Numbered from the stretch's first letter, positions 1-11,347 are shown. The stretch is DNA of 64,000 nt from Poa pratensis (GCA_947311845.1 CAMZMU010000080.1:14021444-14085443), one strand, 5' to 3'. Notes: generated by a model not told the origin, from the sequence alone. Numbers and translations are program-made.

Positions 1-53
1 TGCTGAATCAAGGCCATACATCAAATAGATAGAGGCACTGCCATCTAACTCCA

Positions 54-1786
54 ATGCCTATCAGGCTGCAAATCTTTGTTAGCTCTGCAAGACATGCCAT
101 CCATTCATCTGTGTTCATTTTTCAGTTCACTGCTTTCCATCTTAGCCCCCTTTTGATGCACTTGTTCTATTTTGTTATCATTGATGTTCTTGGTTTTTTT
201 GCCTTGATGGCGTTGAAGCCAAGTAACACCAACTACAGTCCTCGCCATGTCGACATGTTTTTCCTTTCGACATCTGCAGTCACAGTTACAGGATTAGCCA
301 CCATCAAAATGGAGGATCTTTCTAGCTCTCAAATGGTGGTCCTAACTATCTTGATGTTCTTAGGCAGTGAGATGTTTGTTTCCTTGCTTGGTCTTGTTCA
401 TGAGTGGACCAAGAAAAACAAGCATGATCCTGAAGACAGTAGAGTTAGATCGGTTATCATCCGTGACGAGTTGTGGGTAGAAGAGGCAATCCCGGCAACA
501 CCATCAACAAATTCCAATGGTCTCAAGAAGAGTTGCCTCAAATACTTAGGGTTTGTGCTCTTGTCCTACATGGTCATGATTCTTCTTGTAGGTTCTCTAT
601 TGGTGTTCTTGTACATAGCACATGTTTCAAGTGCAAGAGATGTGCTGACAAGAAAAAGTATCAACCCTGTACTCTTCACGATCTCGGTCACCGTGTCTTC
701 TTTCACTAATGGAGGATTGATGCTGACGAATGAAAGCATGGCGGTGTTCGCCTCGAACCAGGGCCTCCTCCTGCTACTCACTGGTCAGATTCTTGCAGGC
801 AATATTCTGTTTCCAGTATTTCTCAGGCTGATGGTATGGACATTGAAAGGACTAGGCATAACTAGAGCTGGATCTGAAGAGTTTAAGCTCATGATGAACA
901 ACCCAAGGGAAATAGGTTTCAACCACCTGCTGCCTAACCTGCGGACCGTATTCCTCGGAGCCACAGTTGCTGCTCTTGTAGCCACGGCAGTCACACTCTT
1001 ATGCTGCCTGAACTGGGACTCTGCAGTGTTTGCAGGGCTCAACCCCAATCAGAAGATCACCAATGCATTGTTCATGGCGGTGAACGCAATGCAGGCAGGA
1101 GAGAATTCCATCGACTGCTCCCTCGTCGCACCTGCAGCTTTAGTGCTATTCATCACTATGATGTCAGTTTTGCACTCTACGCTCTTGTCTTCAAGCAAAC
1201 AGCAGCATGAACAACTGAATGATATGAGTACATTTTCAGGTACATCCCGGCCTCGACAACATTTTTCTCAGTGCGACATGATGACGAGAGAGGCGGCGAA
1301 GAACACAAGGATGAACCAGCAAAGAGAAGCCTATCGCTGAATAATATGTTGTTCTCACCATTCACCTGCAATGCTGCACTGATAATGCTCGTCTGCGTCA
1401 CCGAGAGGAGATCACTCTCCAGAGACCCCCTCAATTTCTCCGCATTCAACATGATCTTCGAGGTAATAAGGTAATCATCCGAGCATAGCCAAATCTTCTG
1501 AAACATTTTTCTCACAGTGCTTCCGAAACAGCATGTGATCTATAATGCATGCAAGACAGACTAGAAAATTTACCACCTGTCTACTCGTTGCGTCTGCAGT
1601 GCATATGGGAATGTGGGGCTGTCCACCGGTTACAGCTGCTCGAGGCTGCCACACCTGGATAAGGAAAGCATCTGCCAAGACAAGCCGTACAGCTTCTCGG
1701 GGTGGTGGAGCGACCAAGGGAAGGTGGTTCTTGTTGTTGTGATGTTCTATGGGAGGCTCAAAGGATTCCACAAGCGCAGGAGCTAG
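54..1786 (+). CDS. HKT2: HKT-type Na+/K+ transporter, class II (HKT2;3/HKT2;4-like)
   Basis: Plasma-membrane cation transporter of the HKT/Trk family, moving K+ and/or Na+. Coding exons are 54-1162, 1240-1470 and 1600-1786 (introns GTCAGT..TTTTCAG and GTAATC..TCTGCAG), summing to exactly 1527 nt, or 508 aa, the usual family length. The two-intron layout, with the second intron splitting FEVI/SAYGN, matches rice HKT genes as I remember them. Four pore loops are visible: [12 protein letters not shown] (Gly80), SSFTNGGL (Gly220), MQAGENS (Gly349) and, in exon 3, [14 protein letters not shown]. Glycine in all four, including loop 1 where class I proteins have Ser, places it in class II. The sequence resembles rice HKT2;3/HKT2;4 most, including the start [13 protein letters not shown]. 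The reading frame is intact. The promoter lies outside the window, since only 53 bases precede the ATG. Confidence 0.93.
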
Positions 1787-2560
1787 TTTATTGAGCCAAT
1801 TGCAGATCGGCCGGGCCGCATTTTTCTTTTCTTAAGTTCTTCATCCTGCTGTAGATTTGCAATAAATTGATCCTAGAGACTGCTTTTGTACTGTGCAATT
1901 TTTCCTGGCCCAAGCAACATCAATCGGGAAAGATGAAACTTTAATAAGAAACTACTCCATATGCAAGTCTTCATGAGTTTGTAAGCACTCTGAAATTTTC
2001 TCAAAATATTCATGGCACTACAAAACGTTAATTACAAGATACATGTACAGAACTTTGAGAGAAAAATATGATCACACGCTGTAAATGTTACAAAAAAAAA
2101 CATAGCTGTTGTATAACTTGATTTCTCTATTTTTTTGGTGCACATATCATGATATTCGTTCATGATTTTTTTTTGGTAAGTGCTAAATTCACATGAACCG
2201 AATGTTCACAAAATCTTATTTACGAGAGAGAAGGCTTCATGTGTACTACCTATATAGTCACTTGCCGTTACCGGGTAGCGGGTGCTTGAGGTCTCCCAGC
2301 TGGAGGCGCTTCGCAGCACGCCGGAGCTCTGCCGTCCCGGTCGCGGCGATGCTCCTAATAAAGCACCCGAGGTGGCTCCCGTCGCCGGTGACGGCCACGG
2401 CGGAGATAGCCTCCGCAGATCCTTCCCGTAGAAGATAGAGATTCCGGTCGAGCGGCGAAGGGAAAGTAGCTCACACGGGGCGCCGGCGGCGCTGGTCGCC
2501 GGCCGCCGTTCGGCAGGGGTTCGGCCCTCCGGGCTTCCGCAATAAACCTTTCAAGCGTTT
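1787..2560. other. Intergenic: HKT 3' flank
   Basis: This stretch holds the HKT 3' untranslated region and AT-rich spacer. AATAAA-like signals occur near 1860. From about 2240 base composition turns GC-rich (2260-2520) without a recognisable protein. No gene was seen. Confidence 0.5.
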
Positions 2561-2566
2561 TACTCA

Positions 2567-2667
2567 GGCCCATTAAGCCTAACAAGCTGAGGCCCATTAT
2601 TGTTAACCCGGCCCATTAGTTGCCGCCCTCACCACTACTACATAAGCCCACCCCCGAGCTAGGGTTT
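2567..2667 (+). promoter_or_regulatory. Ribosomal-protein-type promoter of P3: three GGCCCA boxes plus telo-box
   Basis: Three copies of GGCCCA (the complement of the site II core TGGGCC) lie at 2567-2572, 2591-2596 and 2610-2615. AGGGTTT, a telo-box core, lies at 2661-2667, about 90 bases before the P3 start codon. Site II plus telo-box is the known promoter signature of plant ribosomal-protein and other growth-linked genes. The motifs are seen directly and their use here is inferred. Confidence 0.7.
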
Positions 2668-2754
2668 GCGTCTCTCACAAGTCGCAACCATCCATCGCCC
2701 AGCCAGAACCTCCGCCGCCGCCGCCGTCGCCGTCGCAAATCCCTGACCGCAGGC

Positions 2755-3859
2755 ATGGGCGTGTTCACCTTCGTGTGCCGCAAGTCCGGCGGCGAGTGGG
2801 CGGCCAAGCAGCACAAGGGCGAGGTCGAGGGCTCCGCGGCCACGCCGTTCGACCTCGAGCGCCAGCTCGTCAAGGCCGCATGCGCTAAGGACTCCTCCGG
2901 CGGCGTCCAGTCCTCCTTCACCATGGTCTCCCCAGACTCCGCCGTCTGCCAGGTCCGGAACCCCCTCCCCGCTTACTGTTTTGTGCTGCGTCCTGCTGAT
3001 CTAGCTATATGTGCTTGTCCTGAACTGTGGTTATTTATAGCTAGTTCCGATCCATGAGCTCTGACGATTGATTGATTAGTGATCTCTAGTTTTGGTGTGC
3101 ATTCGGTGCTATGCATCTGATAGCGTCCTAGTGTTGTAGTTAGATGTAAATATCTTGCTCTACTAGTTTGTTTTTCTCAATTGAACAGCGAAATTCAGCA
3201 TATGATGTATCAAAGTTCCTTCGAGCTATCAGTAAAGCGATTAATACTCGATGATTTGCTTCTGCTGTTGCTGTGTTCATGAGGTAGTAGGTTGATACGT
3301 ACTTAAACTACATCCTAGTAGGACCTGTTGGACGAATTATTTCAGTAGGTTATGGAAGAAAGTTGTTGTTGCTTCTTGTTTTATGAAGCTGTATTTCAGT
3401 TCAGTGTTTTATTTAGTGTGTTATAGGTAGCCAATCAGTGTATTTACTTTTGTGATCTGAGAAGCTGATAGCATATTTAAGGTCTTCTTTGTAAACTGCC
3501 TTCTTTTTGTTGGTAACCTTTACATGTGGGTCATCTCAAAAAAAAAACCTTAACATGTGGGTAGTAAGTCCTAGTGAATCCTCATTCATGTGTTTTAATA
3601 CCATGTAAGATTTTGGAGTAGCCAATAGCCAGAAGTTATATTTGCTGCTTGTGTCTTTAATAAAAAACCTCTAATGCTGATCTGAAATGTCATTCAGGTG
3701 GTCATTGGTGCTGCCGCTGCTGGTGTGGCAGTCGGTGGTGGTGGTGGTGGTGCTGCTCCATCAGGCGGAGCTGCCGCCGAGGCCCCCAAGGCTGAGGAGA
3801 AGAAGCCAGAGAAGGAGGAGAGCGAGGATGAAGACCTTGGCTTCTCCCTCTTTGATTAG
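2755..3859 (+). CDS. RPP3: 60S acidic ribosomal protein P3 (plant-specific)
   Basis: Component of the large-subunit stalk, which recruits and activates translational GTPases. Exons 2755-2952 and 3698-3859 give 119 aa. The intron starts GTCCGG and ends ATTCAG and falls between codons. The N-terminus MGVFTFVCRKSGGEW and helical domain are typical of P3. A Gly/Ala hinge (GVAVGGGGGGAAPSGGAAAE) follows, then the charged tail ending EDEDLGFSLFD, the hallmark of stalk P-proteins and the site contacted by elongation factors. The start is the first ATG after the telo-box and gives the expected length. The frame is intact. Confidence 0.95.
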
Positions 3860-5249
3860 ATCTTGTTCGCTATATCGCATCACGCCACGAAATGCTATGG
3901 TCCTATTGCAGTAGTCTTGGTGCCCTGTGCACATATCCAGAGGCTTGTGAACCTCCTAGTTGTCTGATAAGACATCTATGTGTTATTCTTCGTTTATGTG
4001 AGGATTTGGTTACGTTATTTAGCATCAAATATCCAACTACTGCTTTTGATCTCACTAGTTAAAGTTCTCTGTTGTGGTGGTATCTGTGTTTTGTGTTGTC
4101 ATGTTTGGCTTGCCGTTCAGATTATTCTTACCACTGGCATGAGTATGCTCTTTTCATTCCTGTGAGTGTATAATTTTAATGTCTGCTCCTGTTGTTTGGC
4201 GGCTGTTTGGAATATTTTCTGGTTGTCTCTATGGCATCACTTACATAATCATTTCCATCTTGAACAGAATTCTTCTGGATGATGAATATTTCAAAGAATG
4301 TAGTTCTGTTGTCGGCACGATCCCTTGAATATACCTAATTTTCTAATTCTACCCAATCTTCATCTTAGGATATTTTTGTGTTTCAAACTGGTCTTGAATT
4401 GAATGACATAATAAATTCCAAACTTGGAGCGACACTAGGTCCAACGAGAACATATCTGGTGCTATCTTGGGTACATTTTAAAAACAAAAAATGTAAGATC
4501 AGAGAAAAGTAATCCCATCTCTCCTCGTCGTGTGAGTCGTGTGGAGTAGGAGGTTTGCGGGGAGAGGATGGAATAAAAGACACCTAGCGAGAGGGATTCG
4601 TTTTTTCTGTGAAACCGATAATTCAAAATGATATAATTTTTTCAATGTAATGTTCACATCTATGGTTATTATGAGTAAACATCTCATATAACAATATGCA
4701 GCGAATTGAGCGATACGATATATTATAGTAGCGAATAGTACATGATAGGGATATATGAGCTGACTACAACGATTACAAAATAAAGTCTAAAAGAAAGAAA
4801 CAAATCTTTGAGATTTTCAAACTCTTTCTTCTTACATGACACAATCTTGTATTTTTCTGAAAGCAGACAACGGTAAACGTCAAAAATGGGATCTCCAAAG
4901 CTACCCGCCCTACTAAATAAGTTCGTAGAACGACAAAGATACCAAGCCACGGATCTACAAATACAAACGAGAGTTCTCCCATAATTTTAATTTTAAGCCG
5001 CAATGCCAAGATTGCACGCAGCCCTTAAGTTAATCAACCAATATCGGCAAGAGTACCAACACCGGTATTCCAGGGAATAACAACCGAACAGTCCGGTCGA
5101 CGTCGCTGGGAGTCGAGAGTACGAACCGCCATTGTCGAGGACGTAGAAGCCGACACAAATATTGCGAGGACAATTCTCGCGGCAACCATAAGAAAAGATC
5201 CAAAATCGATCTGGCGAAACAAGATCTGAAAGACCATACCTAGACAAAT
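3860..5249. other. P3 3' flank and unidentified AT-rich spacer
   Basis: After the P3 3' region (to about 4200), no gene is supported. On the minus strand at 4720-5250 several overlapping short ORFs in different frames suggest an old, decayed repeat, but no protein family is recognisable. Confidence 0.35.
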
Positions 5250-5530
5250 TTAATCTTACAGCACCACCATTGACGTCGGGAAGAAGATCTCGTCTTCGAA
5301 GGAAGGATCAAAGATTGCTTATTGTAGATGATGCCAAGTCCATTGATGAAGAAGACGGGTACCAAAACCCTAATTCAATCTATTGAAAACACTACTTTTA
5401 TTGAGAACTTCAACCATAGATCAGGTTTCCCACTCCTCCCGACACCGGCGAGGACGGCCGAAGGAGGGGGAACCGATCTATGGTGGAGGCCGAGGCGGTG
5501 GCGCTGCTGCTAGGTTTCCAGGAGGAAGAG
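5250..5530. other. Unidentified GC-rich repeat-like block
   Basis: A block with ACCAAAACCCTAATTC near 5360 and a (GAGGCGGTGGCG)-type Gly-coding stretch near 5490 stands out from its AT-rich surroundings. It looks like a terminal part of a transposable element, but the ends could not be defined. Confidence 0.25.
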
Positions 5531-6650
5531 AGCTCTCGTAAAAAAACTTTCACGGTTACAATCCAGCTAATTATGTTCCTTGTGGTGCAACCAGTTCACT
5601 TAAGTTCAATTTCTAGACTTTATATGGGTACTCACATTTTTCTAGATTTATTATAATAGTTAATCAACATATTTTTTTCAGTGGTAAGTGTTGTGCCTGT
5701 CAACAGCGAGACGTCCGTAGTGACTTCGTCAACCTCATGATCAGTCGGCCCAGTCTCTCACGGGGTATTATAGTAGGATGTTTGTGCGTGCGTTTCATAG
5801 GGGTGAGCGGTTGCATTTGTACTATCTTTTTCAAAAAAATAATAACAAATGTGTACTTCCATTGGACAATACACACATTGTCGGTTAATACAGATGTGCT
5901 GCGAGAAGAAAAACCTCTGTGCAAGCACTCCATGTGCGTCCCTCTAGCTCAGCTTGCTCGCTCCCAACATGACCCAATTGACCTACCGGGATGTCAACCT
6001 CCCGTGAGTTTCCCTCGTTTAGCTATTCGTAGCTGTTTTTTATATTCTATTTCTCATACTTGAATTTGCAGTGTGAATGTTATTTTTATCAATTCGAGAA
6101 GACTTCAAGTGTTATAAGCACTTTGGATGCTATCGTGCTACCGATGTATGGTAGTGCTCTTCAGATTTTCAAAACCAAACAAAAAAATGAACGTGTCGAT
6201 AAAATATGTGTTTACAAATTTGTTCTATGCATATAAAAGTATAAAACAAAGCGGACAAATCCAGTTATGCACAATGTCCAAAAGTTTATCTTTTGTAATT
6301 TTTGTCTACTCATAGTTGGATGTATCTTTTGCTTCTCTATATGCAGGTAGAATGTCGGTTTGGGATTTCGTGAGATTATAAACACATCTCTAGTTGACTC
6401 ACTCAATATTTTAAAAAATATCTTAGTACTTTTTATTGGGAGCATGGTACCACTCGAAGAGGGTGATTTTCAGCTAATTATTAGTTGTGCTACCATGAAC
6501 TAGGATTGGTAGGATAGCATATTAAGTCACGATAGAATCCAGTATTAAATCATTTGTGAGGTACTATTTGTATGCTATTGTTTTCCCTTGAGAGACAACG
6601 AGTACATCAATATAGACGCATACCACCACCCACATACGCTCACTAATGTT
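5531..6650. other. AT-rich intergenic spacer, nothing recognised
   Basis: Only short ORFs without family resemblance occur here. No splice-linked exons or terminal repeats were found. Confidence 0.4.
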
Positions 6651-6835
6651 GGGGATATCGCTTATCGGGAACTTATCGGTCGACCCAAAATAAGGGGTAA
6701 ATCGGCCGGTTTATCGGCATATCGGGCAATTTATCGGCATATCAGTCACTTTATCGGCCGATTTATCTTATTGGTCAGACACCGGTAAGCGATAAATCGG
6801 CCGGTTAATCGATATATCGGCCGATATCTTGATCA
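6651..6835. repeat. Cluster of TATCGGCC / ATAAATCGGCC short repeats
   Basis: Within about 180 bases the motifs TTATCGG, TATCGGCC, AAATCGGCC and ATATCGG recur about a dozen times in both orientations, with irregular spacing. It is not a perfect tandem array. The dense run of GATA/TATC cores is seen directly and its function is unknown. Confidence 0.55.
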
Positions 6836-7398
6836 AAGCTTACAAAGTTACAATAGCCCGCTATCGATGAGAGCATCTCCCACACAAAAATTACCACCTT
6901 AGTGAGACACACATGATGTCAGACCTAGGTTTGTTCACTAATCTCTGGCAATGGCGGTGGGAAGCCAATTGGCCCACCTGCCCTACATCCCTAGAGCTAG
7001 GTAGTAGTCGTATTGGGGTTCAGAAGTCATCAGATGTTTGTCAGGAGACGCTAACACGACGATCTAAAGCACATACCGTCAACCCGAGAAGAAGACAAAT
7101 GTCGAACAAGAAGACCAACGCTGAAAGCGCCTGCCATTGTAATTTATTGACGAGATACTCCGTACCGAGGTGGCAGCACCATGGCTGATGACTCCCCCAC
7201 CCCCCACCAATTTGATTGCGCTGCACATCGCCTCTGCCACCTGGACAAATGAGACGAGTACACCAAAACATAACGAACTAGACCAATACTCCCCGCGAGC
7301 ATCGGAATTTTTGGTCTCCCCCGCTTCCCGGCGCAACGGAGACAAGGGAGACCGACGCTAGTTGAATCAAAAAGGTGAGTTCGACGAAAAGTCAAAAC
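6836..7398. other. Intergenic spacer, nothing recognised
   Basis: Moderately GC-rich sequence with overlapping short ORFs on both strands and no recognisable domain. Confidence 0.35.
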
Positions 7399-7793
7399 GG
7401 AGGCCGAGCTACATGTAGCTCTTTATTTTTCAAAATTCAAAAAACAGATTTTTGAAGTTTCAAAAAAATAAAAATAAAAATACTGCATGTAGATAATAGT
7501 GCATCTTACCAACTTGCAAAATCTCAACTCAAAATAATTTATATTCTGGGCTACGTAAAAATAAAAAAATATGTCAGATTTGGTAGAGTTTTTTTTTTTG
7601 CACTGTTCACTACTTTCAAATTCAGTTTTTTTCATTCTTACACAGACCAAAATATAACAGATTTCTAGTTGAGATTTTACACGTCGCTAGAATACAACAT
7701 CACATACACACAGGATTTTTAAAAAAAAATTAGAACTCTAAGATATGATTTTCGAATTTTTCAAAATAAAGAGCAACATGTAGCTGGCTTCCA
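7399..7793. mobile_element. MITE-like element, copy 1 of a three-copy family
   Basis: A non-coding AT-rich element with terminal inverted repeats of about 28 bases. The left end reads GGAGGCCGAGCTACATGTAG. The complement of the right end reads GGAAGCCAGCTACATGTTGC, and both continue into CTCTTTATTTT. Related copies lie at about 9555-9889 and 22418-22800. The superfamily was not determined and no clear target duplication was found. Confidence 0.65.
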
Positions 7794-7849
7794 TATCGCT
7801 GCTCGTGAGTTTGAGAGCTTTTGCGTTTTTGTTTCTGAGCTTTCGACTA

Positions 7850-7971
7850 CTCCCTGGTTCCAAAATACTTATGTGGATGTGTCCAAAATCGGATGTATCT
7901 AAATGTGTTTTAGTGTGTAGATACATCTAAATTTGGACAAATCCAAGTAAAATAATTTGGAACGGAGGGAG
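7850..7971. mobile_element. Stowaway MITE (Tc1/mariner type)
   Basis: A 122-base element starting CTCCCTGGTTCC and ending GGAACGGAGGGAG, flanked on both sides by TA, the target duplication of this class. The interior forms a long imperfect hairpin (ATGTATCTAAATGTG against TAGATACATCTAAAT). Termini and TA are seen directly. Confidence 0.88.
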
Positions 7972-7973
7972 TA

Positions 7974-8346
7974 CAAGATGCGAAGGACAGGTGGAGCAAA
8001 GCTCCCAAGGACTCGATAATCTGCTCATTTTCACGGTGATCGCTGCGCGTGGCGTATGTGTGGCACACGAATCTGCGCGACGACCACCACGAGACGGCGG
8101 CGAAGAATCTCATGCGAGGCTTCGACGACGTGTCTCCATCACTCGGAACCAGATCCATTTGACCCATACGTTGCGTGCTAACCACCAAATGGCAAAACGA
8201 AGGGCTCTATGCTGACCACGGGAAATCACCCTATGCAAAGCAGTAGCACCAGCTATAACGCCACGATTTTGTTCTACTAGAAAAGGAGCTGTACGCGCGC
8301 GATGTTTGTAGTAGGAAATAACTATGATCGTATCGTCACATTGGTA
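7974..8346. other. Intergenic spacer, nothing recognised
   Basis: Short unrelated ORFs only, with no gene or element ends seen. Confidence 0.35.
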
Positions 8347-8540
8347 CTCCCTCGGTCCCTCCGTTTTTCAGAGAAAAGCGTAATTTCTTTTACAAAAGTC
8401 AAACAACCTAAAGTTCGACTAATTTTTTAGAAAAAACTACCAACAGCTAGAATATTATATGTACATCATATGGAAATCTATTTCACGCGATATTGACTTG
8501 GTATTGTAAATTTTAATGATTTTTGCGCATTTTGCACTTG
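8347..8540. mobile_element. Stowaway-like MITE remnant, one end only
   Basis: CTCCCTCGGTCCCTCCG preceded by TA at 8345-8346 is a Stowaway terminus. The interior (AAAGTCAAACAACC and TTGACTTGGTATTGTA) resembles Triticeae Stowaway elements, but no matching right end was found, so it is probably truncated. Confidence 0.5.
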
Positions 8541-9029
8541 ATTACAAAGCTGCTTATCAGATCTGCAGACTTGTCTATATATGGTCTGTGTTTTTCTATA
8601 GGCACATGTTCAAAAGGCAGGCTCAGCAGCAGTCATGAGGGTGTGTTTGTGTGGTGGGATGAGTGCCCGAACGTGTCGCTCTTGTAACCGAGAAAGAGAT
8701 TGCTTGGGATATTTGCAAAAGAACTACTCCTAGATCATCCATTTGACCCCTGCGTGCAAGGGGCATCGCATATTCGCACTGGGGCGAGGATGCAAACAAG
8801 CGACACCACGCAGCTGCTGCTGAGCTACCACAACCGGCCAGCGACTCTGCCGTCCCGGTTTCCCACGATGCTACAGAGTGGTACCGCTGAAGATCTCCCA
8901 ATGCAAGCGCCTGTGTGCGTTCGTTTGGTCCTACTTATTTTTTAGGTGATGTAATCATGGGTGATGTTATTTTACTTTCTTCTGCTTTTGACATATGGCC
9001 TTTTGTAAATATTTTTTTGACCAAAGTTA
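8541..9029. other. Intergenic spacer, nothing recognised
   Basis: No gene, RNA or element ends could be supported here. Confidence 0.3.
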
Positions 9030-9169
9030 CTCCCTTGATACATAAGAAGTGCCGCTGATTTAGCATAAAATTGCACTAAATCAGCGACACTTATTGATAC
9101 ATAATAAGTGCCGCTGATTTAGCATAAAATTGCACTAAATCAGCGACACTTATTATGTATCGGACGGAG
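9030..9169. mobile_element. Stowaway MITE with an internal 59-base tandem duplication
   Basis: Starts CTCCCTTGATACATAAG and ends TATGTATCGGACGGAG, with TA on both sides. The interior holds two 59-base units (9037-9095 and 9096-9154) that differ at one base in their opening GATACATAA segment. Each unit is itself a hairpin: GTGCCGCTGATTTAG pairs with CTAAATCAGCGACAC around a short loop. Confidence 0.8.
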
Positions 9170-9554
9170 TATATCGTTACAAGTGTTTCATTTTTTAGAT
9201 CAAAACAATTGTTTCATTTAGGTAAAGAGCTTTCATTTATTCAATAATAGTTACATTGGTTAGGAGGTCACGATCTAGCTGAACTCCGATCTAACTCATT
9301 TGGTTTGACAAATCCGGATGCTAGAAAATTATCGTCACTTCATTAGGGAAGTGGTAAATAACGTGTTGCGTGGTTGGTTTATTGTTTGGAAACCGTAAGC
9401 GTTGGTTTTACATTAAACATTGTTGCTATGTGGCGGTTGTTCCATAGTTTCAGAGCGTCACCTCCCCGCTTGTCGTGCTCCTCTTTCATGCTTGTCTTAC
9501 CAATTGTCTTCCTCTTTGTCCTTCGATTATAGTGACACCTCTCTCTCAGTTTCA
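9170..9554. other. Intergenic spacer, nothing recognised
   Basis: No supported feature. Confidence 0.3.
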
Positions 9555-9889
9555 GTTTGGTTCAAAAATCATATTTTTTAGTTTAAAAAAATTCTGAAAA
9601 AAATTGCATGTATACTATGTCAATTGTACCAACATGTAAAAATTCGATTCAAAATCTTGTGTACTCCTGGGCTGTGCAAAAATGATAAAATGTGAATATG
9701 AAAGTAGTGAATGGTGCAAATTTGGACTCTCCAAAATCTGTCAGATTTTCTTACTTTGTGTATCCCAGAATATGATTTGAGTTGAGATTTTGCACGTTAG
9801 TAGAATGTATCATTTTATACATCTTGCATTTTTCAAAATATGATTTTCAAAATTTTGAAAATAAAGAGCTCCATGTAGCTCGGTCTCCA
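9555..9889. mobile_element. MITE-like element, copy 2 of the ACATGTAGCTC family
   Basis: The right end, read in complement, is GGAGACCGAGCTACATGGAG, matching the terminal repeat of the copy at 7399. The interior shares the order of motifs (CATGTA.., ACCAACATG.., TGGGCTGTG.., CAAAATCTGTCAGATTTT). The left terminal repeat is not recognisable, so the start is approximate. Confidence 0.55.
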
Positions 9890-10207
9890 TTTGCACTTTT
9901 CGGCGAACGTTTGCTCTTTATATTTTTACCTCACATACTCAAGCTTGTTGCCAACCAAAGAGACACTACATGGACAACCATATCACATATTCCAACCTGT
10001 ACGATCTCATCATGTTCCATTTTTCTTGGTAAAGAGTCCATGTAAACTCTTTTTACTTGCAAAAGAATGTTGCATTGCTGCTTCTAGACGATGGCTTTTA
10101 TATTACACGAATGAAGATTCTAAGGTTGCCAGTCCAAAAAAAGAAGATTCTAAGGTTGACCGAGATAGCAGTGATTGCTATAATAACGATATGACGTAAG
10201 GGCTTAG
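9890..10207. other. Probable promoter-side flank of the ABC1-kinase gene
   Basis: AT-rich stretch with no ORF of interest. It lies just before the proposed first leader exon of the kinase gene. Confidence 0.3.
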
Positions 10208-10229
10208 GTGCAAAATCAGCCGCTCAGAA

Positions 10230-10419
10230 TAAATACCTCGCGCACTGCCTCAAGCACACTGCTCCGACCAAACCTCACAATCTTTTTTGCCTTTTCCCCA
10301 ATCCCCGGAGAAATACTCCGAACTGCTTTCCTTTTTTATTTTCCTTTTTGTTGTTTTGCGGAGTCGTCCGATCCCCGGGGGAAATTGCCGATTCACTTCC
10401 AGGACTAACGCGAATCGAG
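10230..10419 (+). other. Probable 5'-UTR first exon of the ABC1-kinase/beta-lactamase gene
   Basis: AATAAATACC near 10230 could be a TATA-type element. The C-rich leader that follows ends at GAATCGAG followed by a donor GTAATTC at 10420. An acceptor TTGCAG at 16341-16346 precedes 16347-16439, which leads straight into the kinase ATG. The leader intron would then span 10420-16346 and hold the copia element. This is inferred from splice-like signals and position only. Confidence 0.4.
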
Positions 10420-10727
10420 GTAATTCGGCCTCTCTCTTCCTGTCGATTTTTCTGGGGGATAGTTTCGGTTCTTTACCGTTTCCGTGGGTTCTCCGGCGAT
10501 CTGCTGGAGTATAAATTTCGCACCTTGGAGGTTAAAATCTGATTCTCTGGTTGTGGATGGCCGGGAGGTTTCTACAGGGATTCCTTGTTGGGAATGAATA
10601 ACCGCACCTGGATGTGGTCAGGCCAAAAAAGGTCGCTTTGATGCTAAGGAACCGCGTTGGTGGTTGAGTTCGAAATTGCCTGCTTTCTGGACTCCTGAGT
10701 CCTGACCTCCAGCAAATAGGTGTTCAT

Positions 10728-10857
10728 TGTTAGAGTAGATTGTGCATATTGTATTTTGCCCGTATGTTAGGGGCCTTCCTGCATATTCACCTGTACATGT
10801 ACTATATATATGTGGCCTTTGGCCCCCTGGTAATACAAGCTGACTATTACCCTAACA
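10728..10857 (+). repeat. 5' LTR of the copia element
   Basis: 130 bases, TGTTAG...CTAACA. It differs from the 3' LTR only by G versus A in the motif TTGCCC(G/A)TATG. It contains TATATATATG, a possible TATA element. At this length it is unusually short for a plant copia. Confidence 0.95.
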
Positions 10858-10870
10858 TGGTATCAGAGCC
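10858..10870 (+). other. Primer-binding site (initiator Met tRNA type)
   Basis: TGGTATCAGAGCC directly follows the 5' LTR. It is complementary to the 3' end of initiator methionine tRNA, the standard copia primer. Confidence 0.92.
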
Positions 10871-11316
10871 AAGTTAGGCCTTTTTTTCTCCACGTCCGTG
10901 CCGCCGCCGCCGTCGCGCCCCCGGCTCCTTGCCGCCGCGCCCCGGCCGCTGCCGCCGTCGTCAGCTTCCTCTCCGGCCCGTCCGTTCGTTGCCCGCTGCC
11001 GCTCCTCAGGCGCAGGCCGGCCGTCGCCGCTGCCCCAGGCCGCCGTCCCTGCACGCGCTGATCGATCCCTGCACGAGCTGGTGCACGTGGCCGCCGTCGC
11101 CTGCACGCGCTGGTCCGTCGTCCGCACGCGCCGTCGCCTGCACGCGCTGCTCCCGATCGTCCGCACGCGCTGCCCTACTGCTCCCGATCTGCCCTACTGC
11201 TCCCGATCTGCTACTACTACTGCTCCCGATCCAATCTGGTTGACCGCGTGAGCCTTGGCTGATCGTACGTGCGTGAAGCCTGGATCGATCCAGATCTGTG
11301 ATTGACTTTCTCTCAC

Positions 11317-11322
<6 letters not shown>

Positions 11323-11347
<25 letters not shown>
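11323..11347 (+). repeat. A25 tract in the copia leader
   Basis: Twenty-five consecutive A residues followed by GAGAGAGATG. The tract lies 7 bases upstream of the apparent gag start codon at 11355. Confidence 0.9.

Noticed and set aside
6651..6835. Possible CRISPR-like or tandem array
   Set aside because: Spacing is irregular and motifs occur in both orientations. This is a eukaryotic nuclear sequence with no repeat-spacer structure.
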